NCBI GenBank assembly: GCA_016842065.1 | Contig: JAEPDS010000004.1 | Span: 35,892 to 99,891, forward strand | DNA from: Candidatus Thiodiazotropha sp. 'RUGA' | GTDB lineage: Bacteria > Pseudomonadota > Gammaproteobacteria > Chromatiales > Chromatiaceae | DNA: 64,000 bases | Direction of reading: 5' to 3' | Part shown: piece by piece, positions 8,835-17,518 of the stretch | Layout: each line of letters starts with the position of its first letter | Numbering within the stretch: the first letter of the stretch is position 1 | Program-made: the position numbers and the translations under genes | The notes under the pieces: model-generated | What the model was told of the DNA's origin: nothing | Seen by the model: the letters and a program-made list of their open reading frames with translations, nothing else | Database searches by the model: none

Positions 8835-9278
8835 ATGAATATCACACGTTATGACCCCTGGCGTTCCCTTGAGGACTGGCGCCAGGAAATGGACCGGATG
8901 ATCCATCCTCAACTGCATCGGGATGAGGAGACCTCCCACCTGGTAGGCGGTGACTGGGCACCGGCTGTCGATATCAAGGAAGAGACGGATCGCTTCGTGA
9001 TCCGCGCCGATATCCCCGGGGTAAAACCGGAAGATATCGAGATCACCATGGAAAATGGTCTCTTGAGCATTCGCGGCGAACGCCGGTTCGAAGAGACTGA
9101 GGAGCGGGATGACTTCAGACGGGTGGAACGCTCACATGGTGTCTTCTATCGCCGTTTCTCCCTGCCGGAAAACACCGATGCGGAAGCTGTGGAAGCAACC
9201 GGTAAAGATGGCGTCATCGAAATCACCATTCCCAAGACGGAAGATAAAAAACCGAAACGGATCGAGGTGACCCACTAA
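8835..9278 (+). CDS. Hsp20 small heat-shock protein
   Basis: A 147-residue ATP-independent holdase that binds unfolding proteins. The alpha-crystallin domain spans about residues 42-140, with the hallmarks DWAPAVDIKEETDRFVIRADIPGV and MENGLLSIRGER. A C-terminal IEIT motif supplies the I-x-I/V anchor used in oligomer assembly. Translation starts from a near-perfect Shine-Dalgarno (aaaggaggt, 6 nt before ATG). A sigma-32-like promoter and a strong hairpin right after the stop codon suggest a monocistronic heat-inducible gene. Confidence 0.93.
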   Translation: MNITRYDPWRSLEDWRQEMDRMIHPQLHRDEETSHLVGGDWAPAVDIKEETDRFVIRADIPGVKPEDIEITMENGLLSIRGERRFEETEERDDFRRVERSHGVFYRRFSLPENTDAEAVEATGKDGVIEITIPKTEDKKPKRIEVTH

Positions 9279-9286
9279 ACGCTGTT

Positions 9287-9311
9287 GCCGGGGCTCAGTT
9301 CGAGCCCCGGC
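9287..9311 (+). terminator. GC-rich hairpin after hsp20
   Basis: GCCGGGGCTC-agttc-GAGCCCCGGC is a perfect 10-bp stem 9 nt after the stop codon. There is no U-tract, so it may stabilise the 3' end rather than terminate by itself. Confidence 0.55.
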
Positions 9312-9365
9312 TGTTGCTGGTGTGGTGTCGCCCTTTTGGCCGCTAATGGATGCTAATGGTTTGTT

Positions 9366-9547
9366 AAGAAGATTAGTCCGCAAATGAACGCGAATGAACG
9401 CAAATTGTGTGATTAGAGTTCTTCGGGCTGGCAGGTTGCTTCAACGCCATCCAGGCATAAGTCGAAATGATGTGGATCGCTGCAGGTCTGCCTGATTCAC
9501 AAAATCCATTTGCGTTAATTCGCGTTCATTTGCGGACTAAATTCTTT
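9366..9547. repeat. Fold-back repeat, copy A (paired)
   Basis: Left arm aagaagattagtccgcaaat... and right arm ...atttgcggactaaattcttt are inverted copies about 40 nt long with only a few mismatches, enclosing about 100 bp. Each arm is built of roughly 10-nt units (CGCAAATGAA, CGCGAATGAA, CGCAAAT). It fills most of the 326-bp gap between hsp20 and the outer-membrane protein gene; no other gene is visible there. Confidence 0.85.
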
Positions 9548-9604
9548 TACACCAACTCGAACAGACGCTGGCTTGGAATAGACTAGGCAAGCAGAAATGG
9601 TTGA

Positions 9605-10231
9605 TCAGAAACGAAAGATCAAACCCAGGTTGGTCTCGAACTGGGGAAAGGCATCGCCACTGATCTGCAGTTCGCAGCCACTATCACAGAAAAGACTGCT
9701 GTTGGAGTTGACCAGGGTGCTGTAACCGCGCATCTCGAAACGAATCCCCAGACGTTCGGTGGGGTACCACTTGAGACCACCGCCAACACTCAGGGAGAAG
9801 CGGGTCTTGTTCTCATAGCCCGCTTGGGTGGGATGCAGGTAGGTCATTCCCAGGCCACCGGAGAAGTATGGGGTGAAGCGATTCTGGTAGACGTCCACAG
9901 TACCGCCCATGTGGAAGTAGTGCACATCCAGATCGAAGGCATTGTTCGGGTCGGTGGTGTCCGCCAGCGAGGTATCCTGATGGCTGTAGAGAAATTCATA
10001 ACGGGTTGTTTCAGATGCGGGCTGGCTTAAGGTGAAACCCCAATCCGATGCCTCTTCGAAATCCCAACGGCGGTCGTTCCGCTCATCATCCAGGGTACCG
10101 CCAAAGCGATAGCCGACAAAGGGAGTGAACTCCAGCTCACTCTCTGCCGCCAGATTGGAAACGCTACCGAAAACCAGTAGCCAGATTGTCAAAATTTGTG
10201 GTCCGCGCATCATGTCGTACAAATGAAACAC
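9605..10231 (-). CDS. Outer-membrane beta-barrel protein
   Basis: A 208-residue exported protein. A signal peptide (LTIWLLVFGSVSNLAAES) is followed by alternating hydrophobic beta-strands, for example FTPFVGYRFGG, FTPYFSGGLGMTYLHP and FSLSVGGGLKWYPTERLGIRFEMRGY, and it ends ...NLGLIFRF with the C-terminal Phe used for barrel insertion. This resembles the eight-stranded OmpA/OmpW-like 'outer membrane protein beta-barrel' group. Two cysteines (LFCDSGCEL) could form a loop disulfide. The annotated start is GTG at 10231; the ATG pair six and seven codons later is an alternative. No function beyond surface exposure can be read. Confidence 0.75.
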   Translation of the reverse strand: MFHLYDMMRGPQILTIWLLVFGSVSNLAAESELEFTPFVGYRFGGTLDDERNDRRWDFEEASDWGFTLSQPASETTRYEFLYSHQDTSLADTTDPNNAFDLDVHYFHMGGTVDVYQNRFTPYFSGGLGMTYLHPTQAGYENKTRFSLSVGGGLKWYPTERLGIRFEMRGYSTLVNSNSSLFCDSGCELQISGDAFPQFETNLGLIFRF

Positions 10232-10288
10232 CTTGTTAGACTAATTATCGTCCAAAATGCTCACAAATTAATGGTAACAATTCACAAC

Positions 10289-11131
10289 TTAGGCGCGAGA
10301 CAACTCAAGTGCTTGATTATATAGTTTATTTTTCTTTATACCAGTGATGCTAGATGCTAGGGAAACCGCCTGTTTGAGGGGTAGTTCCGCCAGGAGTGTG
10401 ACCAGCATCTGCTCTACATCCACTTCGACGCGTGACTGGGATACAACAGTCGAGCCTTCGATCAGAACGACAAACTCGCCTTTCCGCTGATCCTCCTCTT
10501 GCTGCAGAGTTTGCAGCAAAGATTCAAGATTTCCCCTGAGGAAGGTTTCATAGGTCTTTGTCATCTCTCGGGCAATCACAGCTTCCCGTTCGCCGCCAAA
10601 CACGGCACTCATATCCTCCAGGCTCTCCACCACCCGATGGCTTGCCTCATATAAGACGAGCGTCGCCCGCTCAGCCGCAAGCTCCTGCAACCACTTCTTC
10701 CGCTGGGAGCGGCTGCGCGGCGGGAAACCAGCAAACAGAAATCGATCGGTGGGCAGACCGGCGGCCGAAAGGGCGCAGGCCAGGGCGCTGGCGCCAGGAA
10801 TCGGTACGATCTGCCCCCCCGCTGCGGCATAGCCCCTGACCAGGGGAAATCCGGGATCGCTGATCAGCGGTGTGCCGGCATCCGAGACCAACGCAATTGA
10901 GGCCCCCTCATCCAGTTCCGCCAGCAGGGAGTCCATTTTTGCCCGTTCGTTGAACTGGTGCAGCGATCGCATCGGGGTATCGATGGCATAATGGCGCAAC
11001 AGAGGGCGGGTGTGCCTGGTATCCTCGGCGGCGATGAAATCGACCTGTTTGAGTATTTCGACCGCTCTGGGGGTCAGATCATCAAGATTGCCGATTGGTG
11101 TTGCGACAACGTAAAGTACGCCCTTAGACAC
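10289..11131 (-). CDS. rsmI: 16S rRNA (cytidine1402-2'-O)-methyltransferase RsmI
   Basis: The protein transfers a methyl group from S-adenosylmethionine to the 2'-O of C1402 in the ribosomal P site. It has the full tetrapyrrole-methylase fold at normal length (280 residues), with VVATPIGNLDDLTPRAVEIL, AAEDTRHTRPLL, SDAGTPLISDPGF and GASALACALSAAGLPTDRF. It is divergent from lpoA, the arrangement seen in many gammaproteobacteria. The 173-bp gap between them must hold both promoters. Confidence 0.95.
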   Translation of the reverse strand: MSKGVLYVVATPIGNLDDLTPRAVEILKQVDFIAAEDTRHTRPLLRHYAIDTPMRSLHQFNERAKMDSLLAELDEGASIALVSDAGTPLISDPGFPLVRGYAAAGGQIVPIPGASALACALSAAGLPTDRFLFAGFPPRSRSQRKKWLQELAAERATLVLYEASHRVVESLEDMSAVFGGEREAVIAREMTKTYETFLRGNLESLLQTLQQEEDQRKGEFVVLIEGSTVVSQSRVEVDVEQMLVTLLAELPLKQAVSLASSITGIKKNKLYNQALELSRA

Positions 11132-11304
11132 AGAGTTTCCCGTTTCACAGACACTGTTAGGCAGTGTCTAATGTAAGTTACTGATTTTGAAAATTAATCC
11201 TGACAGTTAAGCGCTGTTCGGATCAACACCATTGTTGAAGCCCAGTTGGCAATCGATTATGTTGCCGGGTTGATTATACTGGATCCCGCTACAGATACTG
11301 AGTT

Positions 11305-13326
11305 ATGCACATCATCCGCCATTTTGCCCTGTTATCGATCTTTGTCCTGTTGTTTCAGCAGGGTTGTACCACGGTCACCAAAGAGCCCCTGCCCGCTCAG
11401 CAGATGTCTCCGGAACTCAGACTGCAGGTCACCGCTCTGCTTGAGGATGAGGATTACGCAACGGCAGCGATGATTGTTGAGAGCTATGCCATGGAGTCTC
11501 AACCCCCGTTTCGCGACCAGCTGCTGCTTGAGGCGGTCGAGTACTGGCTGAAAGCGGGTGAGCAGGAACGCAGCCTGGCATTGGTGAAGCTGATCCGGCC
11601 ATCCGAGACCGATCAGGACTTCAACCTGAAACTGCGGATGCTGAAAACCGAACTGGCGGTGTTGCAGGGCGACATCGACCAGGCACTGGATCTGATGCAG
11701 CCGGAACCGGGACCTGACGCGCCCATCGAATTGCGCCAGCACTATCATCGCAACATGGCGGAGATCTTCCGTCTCTCAGGCAACCTGCTGGAGAGCGCCC
11801 GGGAGCTCGATGTACTCGATCCGCTCATGGAGGCGGATGAGGAGCAGCGTCTGGCGATCCAGGAACTGCTGGTGCAGACCCTGACCACCATGACCGATAC
11901 CGCCTTGACCCTGCTGCAACCGCAACCCCCCTCCACCCTGATCGGCTGGATGGAATTGGCAAAAGTCATCAAATCCCAGACCGCGGATCCGGAGGAGCTG
12001 AGTAATAGCCTGGCGGAGTGGCGACAGCGCTTCCCCGACCACCCGGCGATGCAGACCCTGATGGCGGGTCTGCTTGAGCTACAAGGGCTCAGTCCCGATG
12101 ACCATATCGCCATCATGTTGCCACGCAGTGGACCCTACGCGAAAGTCGCGGCGGCGGTCAGGGATGGGCTGATGGCAGCCTGGTATCAGCAGCCGCCCCA
12201 ATATCGTCCCAAACTGCAGTTTTACGACAGCAGCGAGCTGCAGAGCACCCTGACCATCTATCAGCAGGCTGTGTTGAATGGCGCACAGATGATCGTCGGC
12301 CCGTTGAACAAGGACTCGGTGAAGATGATCTCCAATCTGGAGTTGCTGGATATCCCGGTGCTGGCGCTCAACCAGGTGGAGGACGAGCTCTATGAGACCA
12401 ACCCCAACCTGTTCCAGTTCGGCCTGGCGCCGGAGGATGAGGCGGAACAGGTCGCCGAACGCGCCTGGCTGGAAGGCCATAGAACGGCCCTCTTACTGAC
12501 CCCCCAGGGTAATTGGGGAGACCGCCTGGCCAACAGTTTCCGCAATCGTTGGCTGACTCTGGGTGGTGAAATCATGGAGAGCCAGACCTATCTGCCCAAG
12601 GAGAACGATTTCTCGGTACCGATCCGAATGCTGCTGAATATCAATGAGAGCGAGGCACGGATACGCTCACTGACCCGATTGATGGGGCAAAAGTTCGAAT
12701 CCGAACCACGCACACGAGAGGACGCGGATTTCATTTTTCTTGCGGCCCGTCCACAAAAGGCGAGGCAGATCCGCCCGCAATTGAAGTTTTTCCGTGCCGG
12801 CAACCTGCCGATTCTCTCCACTTCCCACATCTACTCGGGGATCGAACAGGCCGAGCTGGACCGGGATCTGGGCAAGATCAGTTTTGTCGACACCCCCTGG
12901 CTGCTTGAAGACAATCATGGTGGTGCTCTTTCGCGCAAAAGCCTCGAGCGGTTCATGCCCGGGGTGAAAGGTCGCTATGCGAGACTCTATGCCATGGGGA
13001 TCGACAGCTACAATCTGCTCTCACAGCTACAGGCCATGCAGCAGCAGCCGGGCAGACTCTACAACGGCAAGAGCGGCACCATCTATCTGGATGCGCAGAA
13101 CCGCATGCACCGTTTATTGGCCTGGGCCGATATGGAGAAAGGCAAGGCAAGTATCATCGGTTATGCACCACGCATCGAGATGCCGCACAACAGCCAATCC
13201 CTGGATGACATCAACAGCATCGATGAGCTGGATTTCGACCAGGAAGCAGATCGCCCCGAAGCAATCGAATCGGGTCTGCCACCGGTGTCGGATCACGATC
13301 TCTCCGAGCCCGCCAGCCGACCATGA
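11305..13326 (+). CDS. lpoA: Penicillin-binding protein activator LpoA
   Basis: An outer-membrane lipoprotein that reaches through the peptidoglycan to stimulate the synthase PBP1A. The signal peptide ends at a lipobox-like LLFQQGC (Cys21). The N-terminal region (about 25-250) is helical/TPR-like, and the C-terminal region (about 255-600) is a periplasmic-binding-protein fold (IAIMLPRSGPYAKVAAAVRDGLMAAW, MIVGPLNKDSVK). At 673 residues it is a normal LpoA, here with an acidic tail after residue 610. It overlaps yraN by 4 nt, and the order rsmI / lpoA-yraN-diaA-dolP matches E. coli. Confidence 0.93.
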   Translation: MHIIRHFALLSIFVLLFQQGCTTVTKEPLPAQQMSPELRLQVTALLEDEDYATAAMIVESYAMESQPPFRDQLLLEAVEYWLKAGEQERSLALVKLIRPSETDQDFNLKLRMLKTELAVLQGDIDQALDLMQPEPGPDAPIELRQHYHRNMAEIFRLSGNLLESARELDVLDPLMEADEEQRLAIQELLVQTLTTMTDTALTLLQPQPPSTLIGWMELAKVIKSQTADPEELSNSLAEWRQRFPDHPAMQTLMAGLLELQGLSPDDHIAIMLPRSGPYAKVAAAVRDGLMAAWYQQPPQYRPKLQFYDSSELQSTLTIYQQAVLNGAQMIVGPLNKDSVKMISNLELLDIPVLALNQVEDELYETNPNLFQFGLAPEDEAEQVAERAWLEGHRTALLLTPQGNWGDRLANSFRNRWLTLGGEIMESQTYLPKENDFSVPIRMLLNINESEARIRSLTRLMGQKFESEPRTREDADFIFLAARPQKARQIRPQLKFFRAGNLPILSTSHIYSGIEQAELDRDLGKISFVDTPWLLEDNHGGALSRKSLERFMPGVKGRYARLYAMGIDSYNLLSQLQAMQQQPGRLYNGKSGTIYLDAQNRMHRLLAWADMEKGKASIIGYAPRIEMPHNSQSLDDINSIDELDFDQEADRPEAIESGLPPVSDHDLSEPASRP

Positions 13327-13679
13327 AAGCCGACCATCTGCAGCAGGGAGAAGCCGCAGAGCAGCTGGCTGTTGACTACCTGAGTCGTCGTGGGCTGAAA
13401 CTGGTCACCCGTAACTTTCGCTGTAAAGTGGGAGAGATCGATCTGATCATGCGTGAAAAGCACACCCTGGTATTCGTTGAGGTGCGCTATCGTCAATCCG
13501 ATGACTACGGTTCAGCCTTGGAGAGCATCACGCCAAGCAAACAACGTAAGCTGTTGGCCGCCGCCAATCTCTACCTGCAAAAGAACCAGATCGACCAGGC
13601 CTGCCGGTTCGATGTGGTGGCAATAAACGGTTCCGCGAACAAACGGACCACCTGGATCAAGGATGCCATTCAGAGTTAG
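13323..13679 (+). CDS. yraN: YraN / UPF0102 nuclease-fold protein
   Basis: A 118-residue protein with the UPF0102 signature: GEAAEQLAVDYLSRRGLKLVTRNFRCKVGEIDLIMREKHTLVFVEVRYR. The E-x-D and E-x-R residues correspond to a Holliday-junction resolvase-like (PD-(D/E)XK) active site. Its cellular role is unknown. The start codon overlaps the lpoA stop (ATGA-type junction), so translation is coupled. A fold-back repeat follows the stop. Confidence 0.92.
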   Translation: MKADHLQQGEAAEQLAVDYLSRRGLKLVTRNFRCKVGEIDLIMREKHTLVFVEVRYRQSDDYGSALESITPSKQRKLLAAANLYLQKNQIDQACRFDVVAINGSANKRTTWIKDAIQS

Positions 13680-13713
13680 GGAGTACTGTTGCCGCCTGGC
13701 CGGTTGTTCTATT

Positions 13714-13903
13714 AAGAATTTAGTCCGCAAATGAACGCGAAAAACGCAAATAGTCTGTTTCTTTTCGATAAATATAGTTTGAGAGCTACATGTGGCAATA
13801 TCAGGGCTTGCTATGGTGACAAGGCTGAATGGAGTCACCCAGAATTACCCGACAATTAACAAATCATTTGCATTCATTAGCGTTCATTTACGGACCGATT
13901 CTT
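13714..13903. repeat. Fold-back repeat, copy B (paired)
   Basis: Left arm aagaatttagtccgcaaatgaa... (13714-13751) and right arm atttgcattcattagcg...cggaccgattctt (13866-13903) are imperfect inverted copies around about 114 bp. The arm sequence is nearly identical to copy A. It occupies the centre of the 323-bp yraN-diaA gap; nothing else is evident there. Confidence 0.8.
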
Positions 13904-13951
13904 CTTCTGACATACACGGAATTGAATGATGCCGGACTGAGGAATTTATGA

Positions 13952-14590
<639 letters not shown>

Positions 14591-14641
14591 TGGTGTCGCC
14601 GATCAGTTCTCAATCCGACCTAACGAGCAAAATACGGGCAA

Positions 14642-14912
14642 TTAGGGCCTGTTAACACGAATCCAATTGGCCCTGTTGTGCATGAAAAAGCGCCAATCAA
14701 GGCGCGAGGAGAGAGGTTTGGTGATTCCAAATGAACGACGAGCAACGCCGAGTGGCGCTTTTTCAGGCGCAACCCGGAGGGCTGGGGCTATTTTTCCGCC
14801 CAGCGGCGTTATCATTCGCTCATGTAGAACAACTACACGTCGCTCATTCTGCCTTGCTGGACGAAAAAATAGCCCCAGCAGGGCCGATTGGATTAGTGTT
14901 ACCAGGCCCTAA
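14642..14912. mobile_element. 271-bp MITE-like element with terminal inverted repeats
   Basis: The ends are imperfect inverted repeats of about 32 bp: ttagggcctgttaacacgaa... on the left, and on the right the reverse complement of ttagggcctggtaacactaa.... A TA dinucleotide adjoins the first G of each end, as expected of IS630/mariner-type insertion. Inside are two strong hairpins: GAAAAAGCGCCA/TGGCGCTTTTTC (14684-14695 with 14753-14764) and GCTGGGGCTATTTTT/AAAAATAGCCCCAGC (14781-14795 with 14865-14879). No transposase is encoded, so it is non-autonomous. It fills the diaA-dolP gap and gives the ORF caller a false N-terminal extension of dolP. Confidence 0.8.
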
Positions 14913-14937
14913 GACAGATAACCTTAAGAGGAAGCTC

Positions 14938-15519
14938 ATGCAGATAAAATTCCCAACCACACTCTACGTCATCCTCGCTGCACTCACCCTGCAGGGATGT
15001 GCCGCAGCCATTGTCGGCGGTGCAGCGGCCACGGCCACCATCATCCATGACAGACGGACGACCGGAGTGATCGTCGAGGACCAGAGCATCGAGCTCAAGT
15101 CCTACGATGTGTTGAAGAAAGATCCAATGATCAAAGAACAGACCAATATCTCCGTCACCAGTTACAACATGGTGGTGCTGCTCACCGGACAGGCGAGCAA
15201 TGAAAATCTGCGCCGCAAGGCCGAGCAACTGGTAACCGGTGTGGACCGGGTGCGCCGGGTGGTCAATGAGATCGAGATCGGCAGCACCTCCTCGATTGGT
15301 GAGGATAGCCGTGACGTCGCTCTGACCTCCGAGGTCAAGCTGAAACTCTCAAGCATCGACATACCCGGTTTCGATCCACTCAGAGTCAAAGTGGTCACCG
15401 AACGGGGAACCGTGTTTCTGCTTGGCCTGATCACCAAGCAGGAGGGTGATGCGGTAACCGAGGTAGTGCGTCATATCAGTGGTGTTCGACGGGTTGTGCG
15501 GGTCTTCGAGTACATCTGA
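14938..15519 (+). CDS. dolP: BON-domain outer-membrane lipoprotein DolP
   Basis: A 193-residue lipoprotein (formerly YraP) that helps maintain outer-membrane integrity. The signal peptide ends at the lipobox LTLQGC (Cys20). Two BON domains follow (about 48-118 and 125-193), each with the hydrophobic-Gly pattern (VVLLTGQASNENLRRKAEQ; TVFLLGLITKQEGDAV). The ATG at 14938 is preferred over the track start at 14731: it has an aagaggaag ribosome site and begins directly with the signal peptide, while the extra 69 residues would be translated MITE sequence. The FAD-oxidase gene begins immediately downstream. Confidence 0.92.
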   Translation: MQIKFPTTLYVILAALTLQGCAAAIVGGAAATATIIHDRRTTGVIVEDQSIELKSYDVLKKDPMIKEQTNISVTSYNMVVLLTGQASNENLRRKAEQLVTGVDRVRRVVNEIEIGSTSSIGEDSRDVALTSEVKLKLSSIDIPGFDPLRVKVVTERGTVFLLGLITKQEGDAVTEVVRHISGVRRVVRVFEYI

Positions 15520-15520
15520 G

Positions 15521-16909
15521 TTGAGCGATAAACTCTCAGCCGAGCTGATCAGCCAGCTCGCCAGGATCGTCGGTAAGGAGAATCTCTTTACCGATCCAGG
15601 GGACTGTCTACCCTACGGCTATGACAACAGTCGTTTGCAGGCCACACCGGCAGCCGTGGTATTTGCCCGGGAGCACGATCAGGTTGCCGGCATCGTCAAG
15701 CTCTGCCATCAGCACCGCATCCCGCTGGTAACCCGGGGCAAGGGTACCGGCACAACCGGCGCCACGGTGCCACAGCGGGGCGGCATCGTTCTCTCACTGG
15801 AACGCATGAACCGGATCCTGGAGATCGACCGGGAAAACCGTCTGGCCAGGGTCGAACCGGGGGTTACCAACAAGGAGCTGCAGACCGCACTGCAAGCGCA
15901 GGGCTTCTTCTGGCCACCGGACCCGACCAGTGCCGCCGTCTGCACCATTGGTGGCAATCTCGCCTACAACTCAGCCGGCCCAAGGGCCGTGAAATATGGC
16001 ACCCCAAGAGAGAGTACCCTTGGCCTGAAAGGGGTCACCGGCAGCGGTGAAACCTTCTACACCGGTGTCAATACGACCAAGGGTGTGGTGGGTTACGATC
16101 TGACAAGACTGATTATCGGATCGGAAGGCACCCTGGCGATCATCACCGAAGCACGCCTTAAACTGACACCCTTGGCGCAGACCAAAAGAACCCTGCAGGC
16201 CACCTATTGCGATATCCATGCGGCGGCCAAGGCGGTCTCCGCCATCATGGGACAACCGGTCATCCCCTGCGCGCTTGAGTTCATGGATAAATCGGCGCTG
16301 GAGATGGTCAGGGAGTTCTCCGACCTGGCCCTCGATTCATCGGTTGGCGCACTGCTGATGATCGAAGTGGATGGCGCTGAACACTGCATCGCCGATGAAG
16401 TGACTGCGGTCGCCCAGGCCGCCAGCGTTGAGGGTCTGATCGACATCCATACCGCAGAGACCCAGGAGGAAGTGGCCAAACTGTGGAAGACCCGCAAGGC
16501 CCTCTCGCCGGCACTGCGCAATATTGCACCGAAAAAAATCAATGAGGATGTGGTGGTGCCGGTCTCACGCATCCCCGAGTTGATCGAGACTCTGGAGAAC
16601 CTCTCCAGGGAGACAGGGATCACCATCGTCAATTTCGGCCATGCCGGCAACGGCAACATCCATGTAAACCTGCTGCTCGACCCGGACGACCCGAAGCAAC
16701 TCGCCGCCGGTGAGCGGTGTCTGAATGCGCTGTTCGAACTGGTACTGGGATTGGGTGGCACACTCTCCGGCGAGCACGGCATCGGTGTGGTCAAACGCCA
16801 GTTTGTCGACCAGGAACTCGATCCTGTGGAGCTGAAACTGATGCGCAGCATCAAACAGCAGTTCGATCCTCATCAGATTCTCAATCCGGGCATTCTGTTT
16901 CCCGACTGA
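15521..16909 (+). CDS. GlcD-like FAD-binding oxidoreductase
   Basis: A soluble flavoprotein of the GlcD / D-lactate-dehydrogenase group, which oxidises 2-hydroxy acids such as glycolate or D-lactate. The FAD PCMH domain (about 40-215) contains VTRGKGTGTTGATVPQRGGIVLSLERMN and GGNLAYNSAGPRAVKYGTPRE. The C-terminal FAD-oxidase domain (about 215-460) ends with VNFGHAGNGNIHVNLL and GGTLSGEHGIGVVKRQF. The TTG at 15521, one nucleotide after the dolP stop, gives the family's usual length (462 residues). The track's GTG at 15479 would overlap dolP by 41 nt. No iron-sulfur GlcF partner is adjacent, so the electron acceptor is unknown. Confidence 0.85.
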   Translation: MSDKLSAELISQLARIVGKENLFTDPGDCLPYGYDNSRLQATPAAVVFAREHDQVAGIVKLCHQHRIPLVTRGKGTGTTGATVPQRGGIVLSLERMNRILEIDRENRLARVEPGVTNKELQTALQAQGFFWPPDPTSAAVCTIGGNLAYNSAGPRAVKYGTPRESTLGLKGVTGSGETFYTGVNTTKGVVGYDLTRLIIGSEGTLAIITEARLKLTPLAQTKRTLQATYCDIHAAAKAVSAIMGQPVIPCALEFMDKSALEMVREFSDLALDSSVGALLMIEVDGAEHCIADEVTAVAQAASVEGLIDIHTAETQEEVAKLWKTRKALSPALRNIAPKKINEDVVVPVSRIPELIETLENLSRETGITIVNFGHAGNGNIHVNLLLDPDDPKQLAAGERCLNALFELVLGLGGTLSGEHGIGVVKRQFVDQELDPVELKLMRSIKQQFDPHQILNPGILFPD

Positions 16910-16960
16910 ACTTGATCTCATCGCACGGACCGCTGTCAGTGTATGCGAGCCGTTGTCAGT

Positions 16961-17064
16961 TGACCGCTAATGGACGCGAATCACCGCAAAATACCGCAAA
17001 CAGTTATCTTGAGATGACTTCTTCTTTGCGATTATTTGCGGTGATTCCCGTTCATTGGCGGCTA
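16961..17064. repeat. Fold-back repeat, copy C (paired, short)
   Basis: Left arm tgaccgctaatggacgcgaa... (16961-17000) and right arm tttgcgattatttgcggtgatt... (17025-17064) are inverted copies separated by only 24 nt. As RNA or cruciform this would be one long imperfect hairpin. It occupies the gap after the GlcD-like gene; the rest of the 16910-17222 gap holds only the minus-strand terminator. Confidence 0.82.
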
Positions 17065-17102
17065 TTCTCCAAACAAGGTTTTATGCAGGCGTGGATTCAG
17101 GC

Positions 17103-17137
17103 AAAAAAAAACACTCTCGGCCGAAGACAGAGAGTGC
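17103..17137 (-). terminator. Intrinsic terminator of the small exported-protein gene
   Basis: Read on the minus strand, CACTCTC-tgtcttcggcc-GAGAGTG is followed by nine T residues. It lies about 85 nt beyond the stop of the 57-residue ORF at 17223-17396 and supports that ORF being a real transcription unit. Confidence 0.8.
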
Positions 17138-17222
17138 TACCCAAATGAGAGGTCGAGCAGTAGAGAAATCGTTTGGTTCAGCATCCGTTGCAGTGCAGTC
17201 GTCCTGACTGCAGGTTAACCAT

Positions 17223-17396
17223 TCAAGAGTTCCGTTTCCCTCCCAGCTCTGACCCGTTAGTCTGTTCAGTCTCCACAAACGAGAGCAGGATCTGCAGTGG
17301 AGATTCGTGAGAGATCTGGAACCGGTCCAGGCATAGGGGGGCGGAGAAAAAACTGATCATTAAACCGATGGTGATGATGAGTGTTTTGTGCCACAT
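17223..17396 (-). CDS. Small exported or membrane-anchored protein (57 aa), unknown
   Basis: This ORF is too short for the track. It starts with ATG behind a ggggagag ribosome site and encodes MWHKTLIITIGLMISFF... with a likely signal peptide ending near SAPLC, or a lipobox-like APLC. A 35-residue polar mature part with no recognised domain follows. Its own intrinsic terminator lies downstream at 17103-17137. It is read in the same direction as, and 120 nt after, the peptide transporter gene. The function is unknown. Confidence 0.5.
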   Translation of the reverse strand: MWHKTLIITIGLMISFFSAPLCLDRFQISHESPLQILLSFVETEQTNGSELGGKRNS

Positions 17397-17518
17397 GCCT
17401 TTCTCTCCCCGACTGGTTCAAGCAACTGAAAGTTCATGCTTTAAGGATAGGGAATGGGGATTTTTATGGCTGTGAAATATTCACATCTCAGCTGCGACTT
17501 TTTTCCAGCGGGGTCAGT

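Noticed and set aside
9366-9547. Periodic repeats considered as a CRISPR array
   Set aside because: Units are about 10 nt, imperfect, with no unique 30-nt spacers and no cas genes; the arms are inverted rather than tandem.
14731-14937. N-terminal extension of dolP in the ORF track
   Set aside because: The added residues are MITE sequence; the ATG at 14938 has a ribosome site and begins directly with the lipoprotein signal peptide.
17081-17278. 65-residue minus-strand track ORF
   Set aside because: It runs through the intrinsic terminator at 17103-17137 and has no clear ribosome site; the overlapping ORF at 17223-17396 is better supported.
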